DNA of 64,000 nt from JANSWP01 sp041941305 (GCA_041941305.1 JBGTQJ010000047.1:5824-69823), one strand, 5' to 3'; numbered from the stretch's first letter, positions 36,192 through 45,199 are shown. Translations and numbers: made by a program. The notes: generated by a model from the sequence alone, not told the origin.

Positions 36192-37205
36192 ATGAAATTC
36201 AGAGCAAGATTTATTGCAAATGTTATCCAGTTTGCAGCTCTGCAAGGGGCTGACAGGCGAATTTTATTGAAAATTACTGCTAAGAGCTTTGAAGAATTGA
36301 ATGATGAGGAATTGATGTTTGAAGCTGGAATATATAATCAGATTATGGAGGAAGCAGTTGCCTTAACCAAGGATCCCTATTTCGGTTTGCACCTTGGAGA
36401 ACATCTGTCTCTTTCAGCTGCAGGGTTGATAGTCCAAATTGTCCAAAGTAGTCGAACAGTATTGGAAGGTTTGAATTACCTAGTGGAATTTGCAAACCTT
36501 GGCTGTCAGGCGATGCCTTTTCAGTTGGAGCAACAAGTAGAGGAATGGCAATTATCCCTCCATCCAAACCTTATTTGGCAAGAACAATCGGAGGTAGCTG
36601 TAAGGCAAACGATGGATGGAATGGTCATGTTTACTTTACGGGAATTTCACACTTTAACCCGTCAAAAATATGCCCCAAAACGAATTCATTTTGCTTATCC
36701 CAGACCAGCAAAATTTAGCGAATATGAACGCTTATTCAACTGCCCAGTTCGATTCGATCAAGCCCTGACTGCCTTGTATTTGGATGCGCATCATGTTGAA
36801 GAACCCGTAATTACAAATGATTATCATTTACTCCAAATTCTCGTTCAATATGCCCACAAGAAACTTCAGGATTTAGAAAAAGATGGCGGATTTTCCAATA
36901 TTGTACGTCAATCCATTATCAATTTGGTCAAGCCTCAATTCCCTACCATTGAAGAGGTGGCTGCAAACTTGAATATAAGCGTTAGAACTTTACAGAGAAG
37001 GTTGAATGAAGAAGCCATGACCTTTAAATCAGTTTTGGATGAATTGAGGAAACAGTTTGCTTTTGATTATTTAAAAAATGATAGGCTCAGTGTGAAAGAA
37101 ATTGCTTATTTGCTGGACTATTCTGATGCCAGCTCCTTCATTCGATCATTTAAAAGGTGGACAGGAGAAAGCCCGGAAAGCTTTCGTAGGAGTAATTTAA
37201 TTTAG
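36192..37205 (+). CDS. AraC-family transcription regulator with N-terminal arabinose-operon-like (OruR/VirF type) domain
   Basis: A 337-residue protein. The N-terminal 200 residues match the AraC_N type of OruR/ArgR2-like regulators (EAVALTKDPYFGLHLGEHLSLSAAGLIVQIVQSSRTVLEGLNYLVEFANL). The C-terminal part is a two-HTH AraC domain (FPTIEEVAANLNISVRTLQRRLNEEAMTFKSVLDELR; LSVKEIAYLLDYSDASSFIRSFKRWTGESPESFR). The start is the ATG at 36192 (MKFRARF); an in-frame TTG 45 bases upstream lies inside the direct repeat and is less likely. It is probably an activator of the divergent SRPBCC gene (inference). Confidence 0.88.
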   Translation: MKFRARFIANVIQFAALQGADRRILLKITAKSFEELNDEELMFEAGIYNQIMEEAVALTKDPYFGLHLGEHLSLSAAGLIVQIVQSSRTVLEGLNYLVEFANLGCQAMPFQLEQQVEEWQLSLHPNLIWQEQSEVAVRQTMDGMVMFTLREFHTLTRQKYAPKRIHFAYPRPAKFSEYERLFNCPVRFDQALTALYLDAHHVEEPVITNDYHLLQILVQYAHKKLQDLEKDGGFSNIVRQSIINLVKPQFPTIEEVAANLNISVRTLQRRLNEEAMTFKSVLDELRKQFAFDYLKNDRLSVKEIAYLLDYSDASSFIRSFKRWTGESPESFRRSNLI

Positions 37206-37365
37206 ATAAGATTGGTTTTGTCTAATTGATAGGAAAGTCTAGTCCCGGAATTTTTTACCCTAATTTCCGCATTTTGCACCAATAGGTAATGTATTTACAA
37301 CATATAGTAAGATCTTCCTTCGTTTTCTACTTTATTTTTGTTGTGTAATTGTCGGATAGCCATTT

Positions 37366-37982
37366 TTTAAAAACTAAATTCCTTCCAAGATTCTATTAAT
37401 GGGTTGGAAAATATCGATTCCATTGGCAGAAACCTGTGGATAAATAACAATGATGCACTGAGTAGTTTAATCGGGTTGGAAAATATCATTTCCATTGGAG
37501 GACACCTGATGCTTAGATACAATGATGCACTAAGCAGTTTAAGTGGGCTAGACAATATCGATTATAAAACAATTACATCTTTAACTATCGAAAACTGTCA
37601 GAATCTTTCTGTTTGCGAAGTTCAAAGTATCTGCGGTTACCTCCAAAATGATAGTGGGAATGCCCAGGTCTCTGATAATGCCCATGGATGCAACAGCGTA
37701 CTTGAAATTGAAGCTGCCTGCCTGGTTCCAGCCAGGGAAGTGCTTTCCCCAAATGATGCCGTTTATGCATTTCCAAACCCTACTAATAATATCGTTTATT
37801 TTGAAGGAATCCAACAAGATCTATGGTATCTTCGGGTAATAAACACCATGGGAGAGATAATTAATAGTCATACACAAATTGAAAATAGGCAAGTGGACCT
37901 TTCTAATTTACCAAGTGATATATTCATTTTAGAGCTGAGCAATAAAGATCAATTCTTAACAATGCGGATAATAAAAGAGTAG
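37366..37982 (+). pseudogene. C-terminal remnant of a repeat protein with T9SS sorting domain
   Basis: The frame opens after a stop at about 37363 and has no ATG; the first in-frame start-like codon is a TTG at 37404. The coding signal begins mid-repeat (NSFQDSINGLENIDSIGRNL). Three 24-residue units (72 bases each, at 37401, 37473 and 37545) read GLENIxSIGxxLxxxxNDALSSL, as in receptor-L-domain/leucine-rich proteins. A Cys-rich link (LSVCEVQSICGYL, HGCNSVLEIEAAC) and a T9SS type A domain (YAFPNPTNNIVYFEG ... ILELSNKDQFLTMRIIKE) follow. Signal peptide and N-terminal repeats are missing, so I call it a truncated gene. An uncharacterised short secreted form is unlikely without a signal peptide. 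Confidence 0.65.
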
Positions 37983-38156
37983 GTATTTAGTTCCAAATTA
38001 ATTTCTCAAACGAGTAAACTTTTTCCCAGGTATTTTTTAACTCTCCTCAAATGAAGTTCATTCAAAGATTTTAAAGGTGTAAGATCGAATTTTGTTTTAA
38101 CCCAATGCTTGAATTTTTAGAAGCTTTTTCTTCGTTTTTCAACTCAGGTTAATTTG

Positions 38157-38951
38157 TTATTTCTCAAGCAGCTCAAGCGTCACCAAATAAGCGCAATGAT
38201 CAGATGCTATCGTGTCTTGAATAACTTTTTTATCAAGAACTCTCCACCTGTTCTTGGGATAATACATCACATAGTCTATTTTTTTCCTTGGCTTATCAGA
38301 TGGGTAGGTGGATTCAGGATTTTCTCTATCGTAAGTAGATTCCCAAACTTCTTCAAGTATTTTGATAGGTCCACTTCCAGGTGTTGCATTGAGATCGCCT
38401 GCTAATATTGTAGGATAATTATTCTTGGAAAATACTTCATTTACTTTTAAGGCTTGGATTTCTCTACCTGGGTTGCCCTCATGTGCAAAATGGGTCCCAA
38501 CAAAAGCAATCGTGTCACCAGAAGGCAGCTCAACTACTACTTCCAATGCTGCCCTTGGTTCCTGTCCTTGAATAAAAGGTAGGGGTACATTTCTGGTACT
38601 CAAAAAAGAATATTTGGACAACACCCCTTCACCATATTCTCCTCCATCATAATGCATCGCTCTGCCAAATATAGGTGCCATTTTGGTTCGCCAACCTAAT
38701 TCAGTAACCAGGTCATATTTTTTTGACCTATTGACTTTATAATCTACTTCTTGTAGAGCTACCAAATCAGGGTTTGCATCAATTATAAGCTTAGCCAATA
38801 TATCGAGGTTGAAATCTCCCTTCGTTGTTCGTCCATGAAGAATGTTGAACGAAAGCACCTTTATTACTTTACTATTTTCAATTTTTGATTGAGACCATAT
38901 GGGTACAAAAAAGATTAAGAACAATAAGGCAAAAGGCATTCGTAGCATCAT
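38157..38951 (-). CDS. Secreted endonuclease/exonuclease/phosphatase (EEP) family protein
   Basis: A 264-residue protein with a signal peptide (ending PIWSQ at about 22). EEP motifs: VLSFNILHG, DLVALQEVD (metal-binding Glu), GEGVLSKYSF, FVGTHFAH (His), ILAGDLNATPGSGP (Asp and Asn) and IDYVMY ... ASDHCAYLVTLEL (catalytic Asp-His pair). The family includes secreted nucleases, sphingomyelinases and inositol phosphatases; the substrate cannot be read from sequence. The next gene upstream on the strand is 98 bases away. Confidence 0.88.
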   Translation of the reverse strand: MMLRMPFALLFLIFFVPIWSQSKIENSKVIKVLSFNILHGRTTKGDFNLDILAKLIIDANPDLVALQEVDYKVNRSKKYDLVTELGWRTKMAPIFGRAMHYDGGEYGEGVLSKYSFLSTRNVPLPFIQGQEPRAALEVVVELPSGDTIAFVGTHFAHEGNPGREIQALKVNEVFSKNNYPTILAGDLNATPGSGPIKILEEVWESTYDRENPESTYPSDKPRKKIDYVMYYPKNRWRVLDKKVIQDTIASDHCAYLVTLELLEK

Positions 38952-39049
38952 TTGTTTCCGGATTTTTTATTCTGCCAGAACTATCATTTCAACTAAAAGT
39001 GACTAGTAAGTCATTAAGCTTTTATAAAGTCAAACTTTCCTCCAAATTA

Positions 39050-40117
39050 TTAATATTGAGGCTTCCAGAAGTCTGGCTTTGAAATGAATTGGGCATCCAC
39101 TAAGGCAGCATCCTCAATTACGGCGTAAAATTGGTCAAGGTATTTAATGATTTTCTTTCGTTCGGATTTTACCAGCCATTGAAAGTTAGAGATATAGGAA
39201 TAAATTTCAGCTTTGTTGGTTTTGAATATTTCAAAAACTTCATTCAAATCTTTAGCCGTTTTGTCATTCCCCAAAAATTGACGATCTCTTACGTTCTGCA
39301 AAGTGGTTTTAGGATTGGGAATGGCATAATGACTATCGACCAGTCCTGCAAAATCAAAGTCGAAAGGAACGGGATAAATATTACCGGATGTATCCTGAAA
39401 TACGTCCAGATTGTGCCTTACTGGTACTATCCAGTCTGTATTTCCCACCATGTATTGAAAAACTTGAAACAAGGTATAAGTTTTGGCATCCATATCTCTT
39501 GGAAAAAGCTTTAGACTATCCGGATAATCGGTAAGGTTTAAGCGATCCCTTAGTTCTTCCTTGTCTTCAATTAAAAAAGCCAGTTTGGGAGCCATTGGTC
39601 GTTTTTTTCCGGATTGTTGAAACCTGATATTGACCAATTGGACCTGGAAGCTTTTGTCTGTCAGGCAGTTGTATATTTTATATGCTAAAAATTCTTTTGC
39701 GATATATTGGATAAACTTGGGATCCTCCGAACAAGGGATAACCAGCTTCAGCTCATTGAATTTATTAAATCCTTCTTCTTTCAATACCTTCTTTTTGCTT
39801 TTTAACTTCATCGGTGGAATATCACAACTTCGAGCCCTAAATTTACCTCTGGTTTTTACCTGGAAGTCTATACTAAGTTTTTCCTTTTCATCTCCCAGTA
39901 TGGTGAGATTAGCTGGCTGATATGCTCGTTTTGCCCGTTCAGCTTTGAGTTTTTCAAAATCAGTTTCCAATGTTATATCTACAATTTCTCTTTGTTGGAG
40001 GTATTTAAAGAGACTTGTTGGTTCTGATAAAGCAGTGGATACTGATTGAGCAGATAGCGTAGACTGAAATTGACAAAAGGCAATAACTATAAATGCAAAG
40101 GTATTTAATGTTTTCAT
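39050..40117 (-). CDS. Secreted protein with CotH/kinase-like features, unknown
   Basis: A 355-residue protein with a signal peptide (ending LSAQS at about 24). Conserved-looking segments are LKLVIPCSEDPKFIQYIAKEFLAYKIYN, QYMVGNTDWIVPVRHNLDVF and YPVPFDFDFAGLVDSHYA. The NxDW...HN...PFDFDFAG spacing resembles the catalytic loop and metal-binding Asp of CotH-type or HipA-like kinases, a comparison I make from pattern only. It is followed 98 bases later by the EEP gene and preceded at 33 bases by the methylmalonyl-CoA mutase gene, so it may share their transcript. Confidence 0.65.
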   Translation of the reverse strand: MKTLNTFAFIVIAFCQFQSTLSAQSVSTALSEPTSLFKYLQQREIVDITLETDFEKLKAERAKRAYQPANLTILGDEKEKLSIDFQVKTRGKFRARSCDIPPMKLKSKKKVLKEEGFNKFNELKLVIPCSEDPKFIQYIAKEFLAYKIYNCLTDKSFQVQLVNIRFQQSGKKRPMAPKLAFLIEDKEELRDRLNLTDYPDSLKLFPRDMDAKTYTLFQVFQYMVGNTDWIVPVRHNLDVFQDTSGNIYPVPFDFDFAGLVDSHYAIPNPKTTLQNVRDRQFLGNDKTAKDLNEVFEIFKTNKAEIYSYISNFQWLVKSERKKIIKYLDQFYAVIEDAALVDAQFISKPDFWKPQY

Positions 40118-40150
40118 GACAAGGGATTGGATGAAGGAAATTGAATATAT

Positions 40151-41275
40151 TTAGGCCAATTCCTGAAATTGTTTCCAGGCTTCTTTAGCCAAGGTATCTG
40201 TCAATTGTTCGATATAATAACTACCAGCAGCCGGGTCTTTAACTCTATCCAAATAACTTTCCATTTTCATCAAATGTTGGATATTTCTTACAATTCTTCG
40301 GGAAAAAGTAGTACCTCTGCGGTTTTCAGGGAAATCGCCAGGCAACAAATATACACTTTGGCTACCTCCAATTACGGCTGACATGGCTTGTGTGGTTGCT
40401 TTGATAAGGTTGTAATTGGAATCGTCGGTCTGGGTAGAAATTGCTATATGGCTGATAATTGAAGGAAATTCATTAATCTTTTCATTCCATGCTTTCAAAA
40501 TTTGGTTCCACAATAATTTGAGTGCCCTTATTTTGGCAATGTTTATAAAATAGCTTTCTCCTATAGCGATCGAAAATTGTAGGCTAGGGTAGAACTGGTC
40601 AATTTGAACGCCATTATCATTCATTGAAGCCAATAGTCCATTTCCCAATTTGAGGATATTCGCCAATTCTTCAATGGTGTTTTCAGTCCCAGCAAAGCAA
40701 GAGGTACCATCGATGGTGAATAGTTTCGCATTGGGGTTTTCTTTAGTAATTGTATGAAAAACAGAGGCATCGTGGGCATCCTCTAAGAGATAATTCTGAA
40801 ACCAAAAAGAGCATGCTATTTTTTTTGGATTATAATTGAGTGCTTCCCAAGTGTCAATGAAATCATGAATTGAACTTGGTGAAAAAGAAAAATTTAAGCG
40901 GTAATAGCTTGAAATCCAATCCAACTTTATGTTTTGAAAAAGAAGCTTCAAATCTTGTTGAGAAGGACTCTTTTGGAAAACAAAGCATAATGCCTGACAA
41001 CCACCTTCCAGTGCTTCCAGGGATTGATCGTTTGCTTCCTGAAAGTCAGAAACATGGATTTCTTCTCCTATTTCCCAATCATTGTCTGATTGATTATTGC
41101 TGAGTGGAGTATATGTATCCTGAACATCATCTGCATGGGCAAATGGAGAAAAAGTCAATTTTTCTCCAGGAAGCCAATTTAGGTTTTCAATAGCCTTCCC
41201 CTTTAAATCTTTTTCCACTTTATCCAACCACTCTTTCTTTGAGACTTCATTAAATTCAGAATACAAATGCTTCAT
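40151..41275 (-). CDS. mutA: Methylmalonyl-CoA mutase, small (non-catalytic) subunit
   Basis: A 374-residue protein from the Met at 41275 (MKHLYSEFNEVSKKEWLDKVEKDLKGK). The N-terminal phrase and DLKGKAIENLNWLPGEKLTFSPFAHADD match mutase small subunits. The barrel half shows the SQSVYLLPGDF and GTTFSRRIVRNIQHLMKMESYLDRVKDPAAGSYYIEQLTD motifs. The protein ends soon after, without the cobalamin-binding domain, and is shorter than well-known small subunits such as that of Porphyromonas. The catalytic large subunit is not in the window. With the biotin carrier 180 bases upstream it fits propionyl-CoA to succinyl-CoA metabolism. Confidence 0.85.
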   Translation of the reverse strand: MKHLYSEFNEVSKKEWLDKVEKDLKGKAIENLNWLPGEKLTFSPFAHADDVQDTYTPLSNNQSDNDWEIGEEIHVSDFQEANDQSLEALEGGCQALCFVFQKSPSQQDLKLLFQNIKLDWISSYYRLNFSFSPSSIHDFIDTWEALNYNPKKIACSFWFQNYLLEDAHDASVFHTITKENPNAKLFTIDGTSCFAGTENTIEELANILKLGNGLLASMNDNGVQIDQFYPSLQFSIAIGESYFINIAKIRALKLLWNQILKAWNEKINEFPSIISHIAISTQTDDSNYNLIKATTQAMSAVIGGSQSVYLLPGDFPENRRGTTFSRRIVRNIQHLMKMESYLDRVKDPAAGSYYIEQLTDTLAKEAWKQFQELA

Positions 41276-41331
41276 AAAAAAGAAATTAACATCAAGGTTT
41301 TTGGAGTTGTAGGAGAATGGTAAGGACATTT

Positions 41332-41410
41332 TAAGTTCAAGTTCAAGCCTAAGAATAAGATCAAGTTTATTTTTTATATAAACTTAAACTTAAACTTAAT
41401 CTTGAACTTA
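41332..41410. repeat. Imperfect inverted repeat of CTTAAACTT/AAGTTCAAG words
   Basis: TAAGTTCAAG (41332-41341) is inverted at 41401-41410, and internal AAGTTTA/TAAACTT words continue the pairing around a T-rich centre. It separates mutA from the biotin carrier gene and resembles the perfect repeat at 45979-46039, which is built from the same words. Confidence 0.6.
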
Positions 41411-41456
41411 TAACCAGTACCCTATTATCGTATCGTATATTAAAAAAAAGACTTTA

Positions 41457-41942
41457 TTACTCCATTTCAATCAAAACCTGTCCTTTTTCAACGGCATCTC
41501 CTTTATTAACCAATACTTCTTTGACTACCCCCTCGCCCAAAGATTTCAGCACATTCTCCATTTTCATAGCTTCCAAAATAAGTAAGGCATCGCCTTTTTC
41601 CACCAATTGCCCGGATTCAACTTCTATATCCAATACAAGACCTGGCATTGGCGCTTTGATGTCCTTTACCACATTGGCTGAAGCAATTGACAGTCCCATT
41701 TTATCAACCAACATATCAAAGTGATCTTGAATCAAGATAGGGTATTTATTGCCATTGACTTTGATTGTCAAAGCTTTATTCGTGAAATCGAAGTTAATAA
41801 TTTCGGCTTTATATGAGGTTTGTTCATGAATAATGTGGAACTCCCCCTCACTGATTTTAATTACATCAAATCCATCAGCCATCTCGGAATTTAATCTAAA
41901 TTCAAAATCTCCTGATTTGATAAGGTATTGATTTGTTTTCAT
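41457..41942 (-). CDS. Biotin carboxyl carrier protein of an acyl-CoA carboxylase
   Basis: A 161-residue protein (ATG at 41942, MKTNQYLIKSG; an ATG 15 bases upstream is less likely). The N-terminal half is a small beta domain seen in biotin carriers of Bacteroidota. The C-terminal biotinyl domain has PMPGLVLDIEVESGQLVEKGDALLILEAMKMENVL, with the biotinylated Lys in EAMKME. It would carry carboxyl groups for propionyl-CoA or related carboxylase. It lies upstream of mutA on the same strand. Confidence 0.9.
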   Translation of the reverse strand: MKTNQYLIKSGDFEFRLNSEMADGFDVIKISEGEFHIIHEQTSYKAEIINFDFTNKALTIKVNGNKYPILIQDHFDMLVDKMGLSIASANVVKDIKAPMPGLVLDIEVESGQLVEKGDALLILEAMKMENVLKSLGEGVVKEVLVNKGDAVEKGQVLIEME

Positions 41943-42115
41943 AAATGGATTTTCCAAACCTAATTAAAGGAAGTTGAATTAATAAATTGAAATGCACCGC
42001 AATGATAAGGAATAACAAGAATATGTCTTGAATTTATATTTTCTGAATTTTCAATAAATATTGAAAATTCAGAAAATAATCTGTACATTTGAATTCCACC
42101 AAAAAAATCATTCCT

Positions 42116-42994
42116 ATGACAGTTACAGAAATTAAAAAGGATCACAAAAAGATAATCGAATATTACGAAGAAGCAGGCTTGGATTACAAATATTGGAGCC
42201 CTTCCTTCAATATGCATTTTGGTTTCTTTAAATGGGGGATGAATCCCTTCAATTTGGAAAGTATGCTCAATAAAATGAATGAGGAAGTGATGAATCGCCT
42301 ACACCTTGAAAGGTATGTAGAGCCTTTGGTTTTGGATTTGGGCTGTGGAGTCGGTGCTACTTCCAGATATATTGCAGAACGCAATCCTGAAGTTGCACTA
42401 TATGGCATTACCATCACCCCCTGGCAGGTTATTTTTGGCAACCGCCTAAACCACAAAGCATTTTTAGCCCACCAAATTGATATTAGTTTAGGCGATTATA
42501 CCAATCTGAACATTGCAGATGATTATGCTGAGGGCGCTTATGCCATCGAAAGTGCTTGTTATGCAAAAGGAACCACCAAAAAAGATTTTATCCATGAAAT
42601 GTATCGGGTGTTAAAGCCAGGAGCAAAGTTTGTCATAACAGACGGATTTAGAATGCACTCTAAACCACTGCCAGGTTGGTTAGATGGGATCTATAGGAAA
42701 AACATGGAATGCTGGGCTTTGGAAGAATTGGCGGATATTCATTTGTTTGTTGAAACACTAAAAGCAGCGGGCTTCAAAAATATTGTTGTTGAAGACGTCA
42801 GTTGGAAAGTCGCGCCTTCTTTTGCTCATATACCAAAAACAGTGATTCGATTTTTTTGGAACAGATGGTTTGGAAATGAAAAAACGCCATTGACCACAGA
42901 GCGAAAGAACAATGCTTTTGCTCCGCTCTATGGGATGTTGATGGGCTTAGCCAGAAAGCATTTTGGATATTACATCATTTCTGGTGAGAAGTAG
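42116..42994 (+). CDS. SAM-dependent methyltransferase, gamma-tocopherol/sterol methyltransferase-like
   Basis: A 292-residue class I methyltransferase. SAM motif I is LVLDLGCGVGATSRYIAE, followed by the acidic-rim segment ALYGITITPWQV with the post-motif GNRL. DDYAEGAYAIESACYAKGTTKKDFIHEMYRVLKPGAKFVITDGF is the motif II/III stretch typical of the cyclopropane, sterol and tocopherol methyltransferase group. The N-terminal phrase YYEEAGLDYKYWSPSFNMHFGFF also fits that group. The start is the ATG at 42116; a TTG 27 bases upstream is the alternative. Its substrate is unknown; the tocopherol-cyclase-like protein at 33833 suggests a chromanol or quinol lipid. Confidence 0.85.
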   Translation: MTVTEIKKDHKKIIEYYEEAGLDYKYWSPSFNMHFGFFKWGMNPFNLESMLNKMNEEVMNRLHLERYVEPLVLDLGCGVGATSRYIAERNPEVALYGITITPWQVIFGNRLNHKAFLAHQIDISLGDYTNLNIADDYAEGAYAIESACYAKGTTKKDFIHEMYRVLKPGAKFVITDGFRMHSKPLPGWLDGIYRKNMECWALEELADIHLFVETLKAAGFKNIVVEDVSWKVAPSFAHIPKTVIRFFWNRWFGNEKTPLTTERKNNAFAPLYGMLMGLARKHFGYYIISGEK

Positions 42995-43088
42995 GATTTG
43001 AATCAAATTATTCCCATTTTCAAGGCTTGGAGTATTTTTGAATTTCAGTTCGAAAAAATTAAAACCTACTCCTGAAAAAATCATATTT

Positions 43089-43427
43089 ATGAAATACTTT
43101 TTACCAAGCCTATTTTTTATAGGATGCCTTTCCTTTTAATCTAATTCCCAAATTCGTTATCTCGATGATATTTTCAATCCCATAAAGACTGAAAATGGTC
43201 TAAAATATGGCCAGGCGGAAGCGCTTTCCCTTCCTTATCTATTTGAAGATTGGACTTTTACACAGGACTTATTATTGGATATTTATGAACCAGCAGGTGA
43301 TACTGCGATCAATCGCCCTTGCACAATATACGCCCATGGTGGTTCTTTTTTAGGTGGGACTCGTGCAGACCTTATTTGCGTCAATACTTGCGAGGCATTT
43401 GCTGCAAAGGGGAAAAGAGTAGGGTAG
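43089..43427 (+). pseudogene. Degraded N-terminal fragment of a secreted carboxylesterase (alpha/beta hydrolase)
   Basis: From the ATG at 43089 the frame reads a signal-peptide-like start (MKYFLPSLFFIGCLSF) and then a TAA stop. The same frame continues with IRYLDDIFNPIKTENGLKYGQAEA, LLLDIYEPAGDTAINRPCTIYAHGGSFLGGTRADLI and EAFAAKGKRVG before a second stop at 43425. The HGGSFLGG oxyanion-hole motif marks secreted Bacteroidota esterases. The catalytic Ser, Asp and His regions are absent. It carries a nonsense mutation and a 3' deletion, so it is inactive. Confidence 0.8.
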
Positions 43428-43453
43428 TAAAGCCAATTTGGAAATACTAAGAC

Positions 43454-43517
43454 GTACCACGGCTTTCCAAAGCCGTGAAATATCGAAATATTGCAATGCT
43501 TTGGAAAGCCGTGATAC
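43454..43517. repeat. Inverted repeat (20-bp arms) after the esterase pseudogene
   Basis: 43454-43473 and 43498-43517 are inverted repeats with one mismatch. Each arm contains the internal palindrome GGCTTTCCAAAGCC. It may mark the end point of the deletion that removed the rest of the esterase gene (inference). Confidence 0.75.
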
Positions 43518-43559
43518 AGTTTTAATATACTAATTAGGCCAATTAAGCTTGCAACGAAG

Positions 43560-43952
43560 CTAAAATATCAAACTTGCAATCCAAACCGCCAATCCGACAA
43601 TCGCAATGACCACGGCTAAAATAACAAGTAGTATCCCAATTCCTGGTAGAAGTGCCCCCAGGATGATCAAGCCCACCCCTAATGCTAATATCAAAAGACC
43701 AATTGCTGCAGCATCCCAGGTTACCTTGGGTGCCTTACCTTTTTTGGCTCGTTTTGCCTGTTTTTTTTGAATTTTGGTTTGCAGCTTTGCCACTTTTTTC
43801 TGGATTTTTTCCATTTTCTTTTGGGAGAACTGTGAAACCGGTGGAGTATTATTAATTGCTGCTTGCTTTCCACTGGAAGCTGAAAAGGCGGGATTCGTTA
43901 AAAGAATTGATAATATTAGAAAGGAAATTGTTTTTGTAAATCTTTTTAGCAT
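43560..43952 (-). CDS. Small membrane protein with basic coiled coil, unknown
   Basis: A 130-residue protein from the ATG at 43952 (MLKRFTKTISFLIL); 49 upstream in-frame residues look non-coding. A signal peptide ends at NPAFS. Residues 38-65 are Lys-rich and helical (KKMEKIQKKVAKLQTKIQKKQAKRAKKG). Residues 80-130 form two hydrophobic helices with many Gly, Ile, Leu and Val residues (LLILALGVGLIILGALLPGIGILLVILAVVIAIVGLAVW). Proteins of this layout occur in Bacteroidota with no known function. Confidence 0.65.
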   Translation of the reverse strand: MLKRFTKTISFLILSILLTNPAFSASSGKQAAINNTPPVSQFSQKKMEKIQKKVAKLQTKIQKKQAKRAKKGKAPKVTWDAAAIGLLILALGVGLIILGALLPGIGILLVILAVVIAIVGLAVWIASLIF

Positions 43953-44213
43953 AATTGATTGATTTTGGTTGAAAAAAAATAGTTGAATAAGGAATACAAC
44001 TAAATGGGTTATCCACCAAAAGTAACCACAAAATTGAATTCGAAAAATAAAAAAGCCAAACCCGAAAGAATCGGATCTGACTTCAAAGTTTATCTTCATA
44101 TTTCGAACAGTTGGGTGATTTTTTTGCTTGTTATCTGGTTACTGGTTTGCTGGGTGCTGGTGTCATAAACTTACACCTTGCAACACGTCACCCCGACAAC
44201 CCGCCTCCACGCA

Positions 44214-45017
44214 CTACTCCTTCTCCCCATAAACCGTAATACTATAAATCCCCTGCTCCTTATTGAACCTGGAAATCTCTTCGGCTGAAAAGTATTTGCT
44301 GAGGATTTCTTCGGGAATATGAATTGGCTTTTGTTTTTGGATGGTAATTTTTTGAAATCCTGCCTGATGAATGATGTCCAGATATTCCTCTGTCTTCAAA
44401 GCACCGGCTACACATCCTACATACAATTCTGCGTCTTTCTTGAGTGCTTCTGGCAAATCTCCTTCAGTGACAATATCTGAAATGCTGAAGTGACCACCTG
44501 GTTTTAAAATGCGGTAAGTTTCTCCAAAAGCTTTGGGTTTGTCTGGTACCAAATTGAAAACACAATTGCTTACCACAACATCTGCAGTATTTTCGGGTAG
44601 TGGAATATCTTCCAAATCACCATGATGAAATTCAACATTGTCAAAACCTAGTTTACTGGCATTTCTTTTGGCTTTGACAATCATTGGTTCGGTGAAGTCA
44701 ATTCCAATCACCCTTCCTGTTTCACCCGTTTCAGCTCTTGCCACAAAAGCATCATTGCCAGCTCCGGAGCCCAGGTCGACAACAACATCTCCTTTCTGGA
44801 TTTGGGCGAATTCAGTCGGCATCCCACATCCCAAACCTAAATCTGCATCTTCATTATAACCATCTAATTTGTCGTATCCTTGAACCAGTGGAGCAGCAGC
44901 ATTGCTAATCTCTCCTTCACAGCAAGAACTGGCACAACAGGAAGATTCATTTCCTTTTTCCTGTTCCAAAACAATGTTTCCATACTTTTCCTGAACTAAT
45001 GTTTTTACGTCTTTCAT
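44214..45017 (-). CDS. arsM: Arsenite S-adenosylmethionine methyltransferase
   Basis: A 267-residue protein (ATG at 45017, MKDVKTLVQEKYGNIV). It methylates As(III), giving volatile or less toxic arsenicals. The N-terminal Cys cluster CCASSCCEG, the motif I VVDLGSGAGNDAFVA, the conserved Cys in LGLGCGMPTEFAQ, in VVSNCVFNLVPDKPKAF and in YVGCVAGALKTEEYL match ArsM. It lies 243 bases downstream of arsR on the same strand. A palindromic ArsR-type operator at 45221 and a long inverted repeat at 45118 separate the two genes. Confidence 0.92.
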   Translation of the reverse strand: MKDVKTLVQEKYGNIVLEQEKGNESSCCASSCCEGEISNAAAPLVQGYDKLDGYNEDADLGLGCGMPTEFAQIQKGDVVVDLGSGAGNDAFVARAETGETGRVIGIDFTEPMIVKAKRNASKLGFDNVEFHHGDLEDIPLPENTADVVVSNCVFNLVPDKPKAFGETYRILKPGGHFSISDIVTEGDLPEALKKDAELYVGCVAGALKTEEYLDIIHQAGFQKITIQKQKPIHIPEEILSKYFSAEEISRFNKEQGIYSITVYGEKE

Positions 45018-45117
45018 AATTAAAGTGATTATTGAAAAGTTATATTGCCTGATAAATGAATGGTTGGGAAAACAAAGATCAAACAATTAAAAAGATTTTA
45101 TTACTGATGATTTTTCT

Positions 45118-45199
45118 CTTCCTGAGAGAAAGGGTTTTGAACCCGGTATTTTTGGACTGATCTGAAAATACCGGGTTCAAAACCCTGTCTCTCAGGAAG
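45118..45199. repeat. 35-bp inverted repeat between arsR and arsM
   Basis: 45118-45152 and 45165-45199 pair over 35 bases with one mismatch and a 12-nt loop. The arms contain GGGTTTTGAACCC, the same core as in the repeat at 35445. In RNA it would form a very strong hairpin in the arsM leader, downstream of the operator at 45221. Confidence 0.9.

Noticed and set aside
37401..37560. CRISPR-like periodic repeats
   Set aside because: The 72-base period encodes 24-residue protein repeats, with no spacers.
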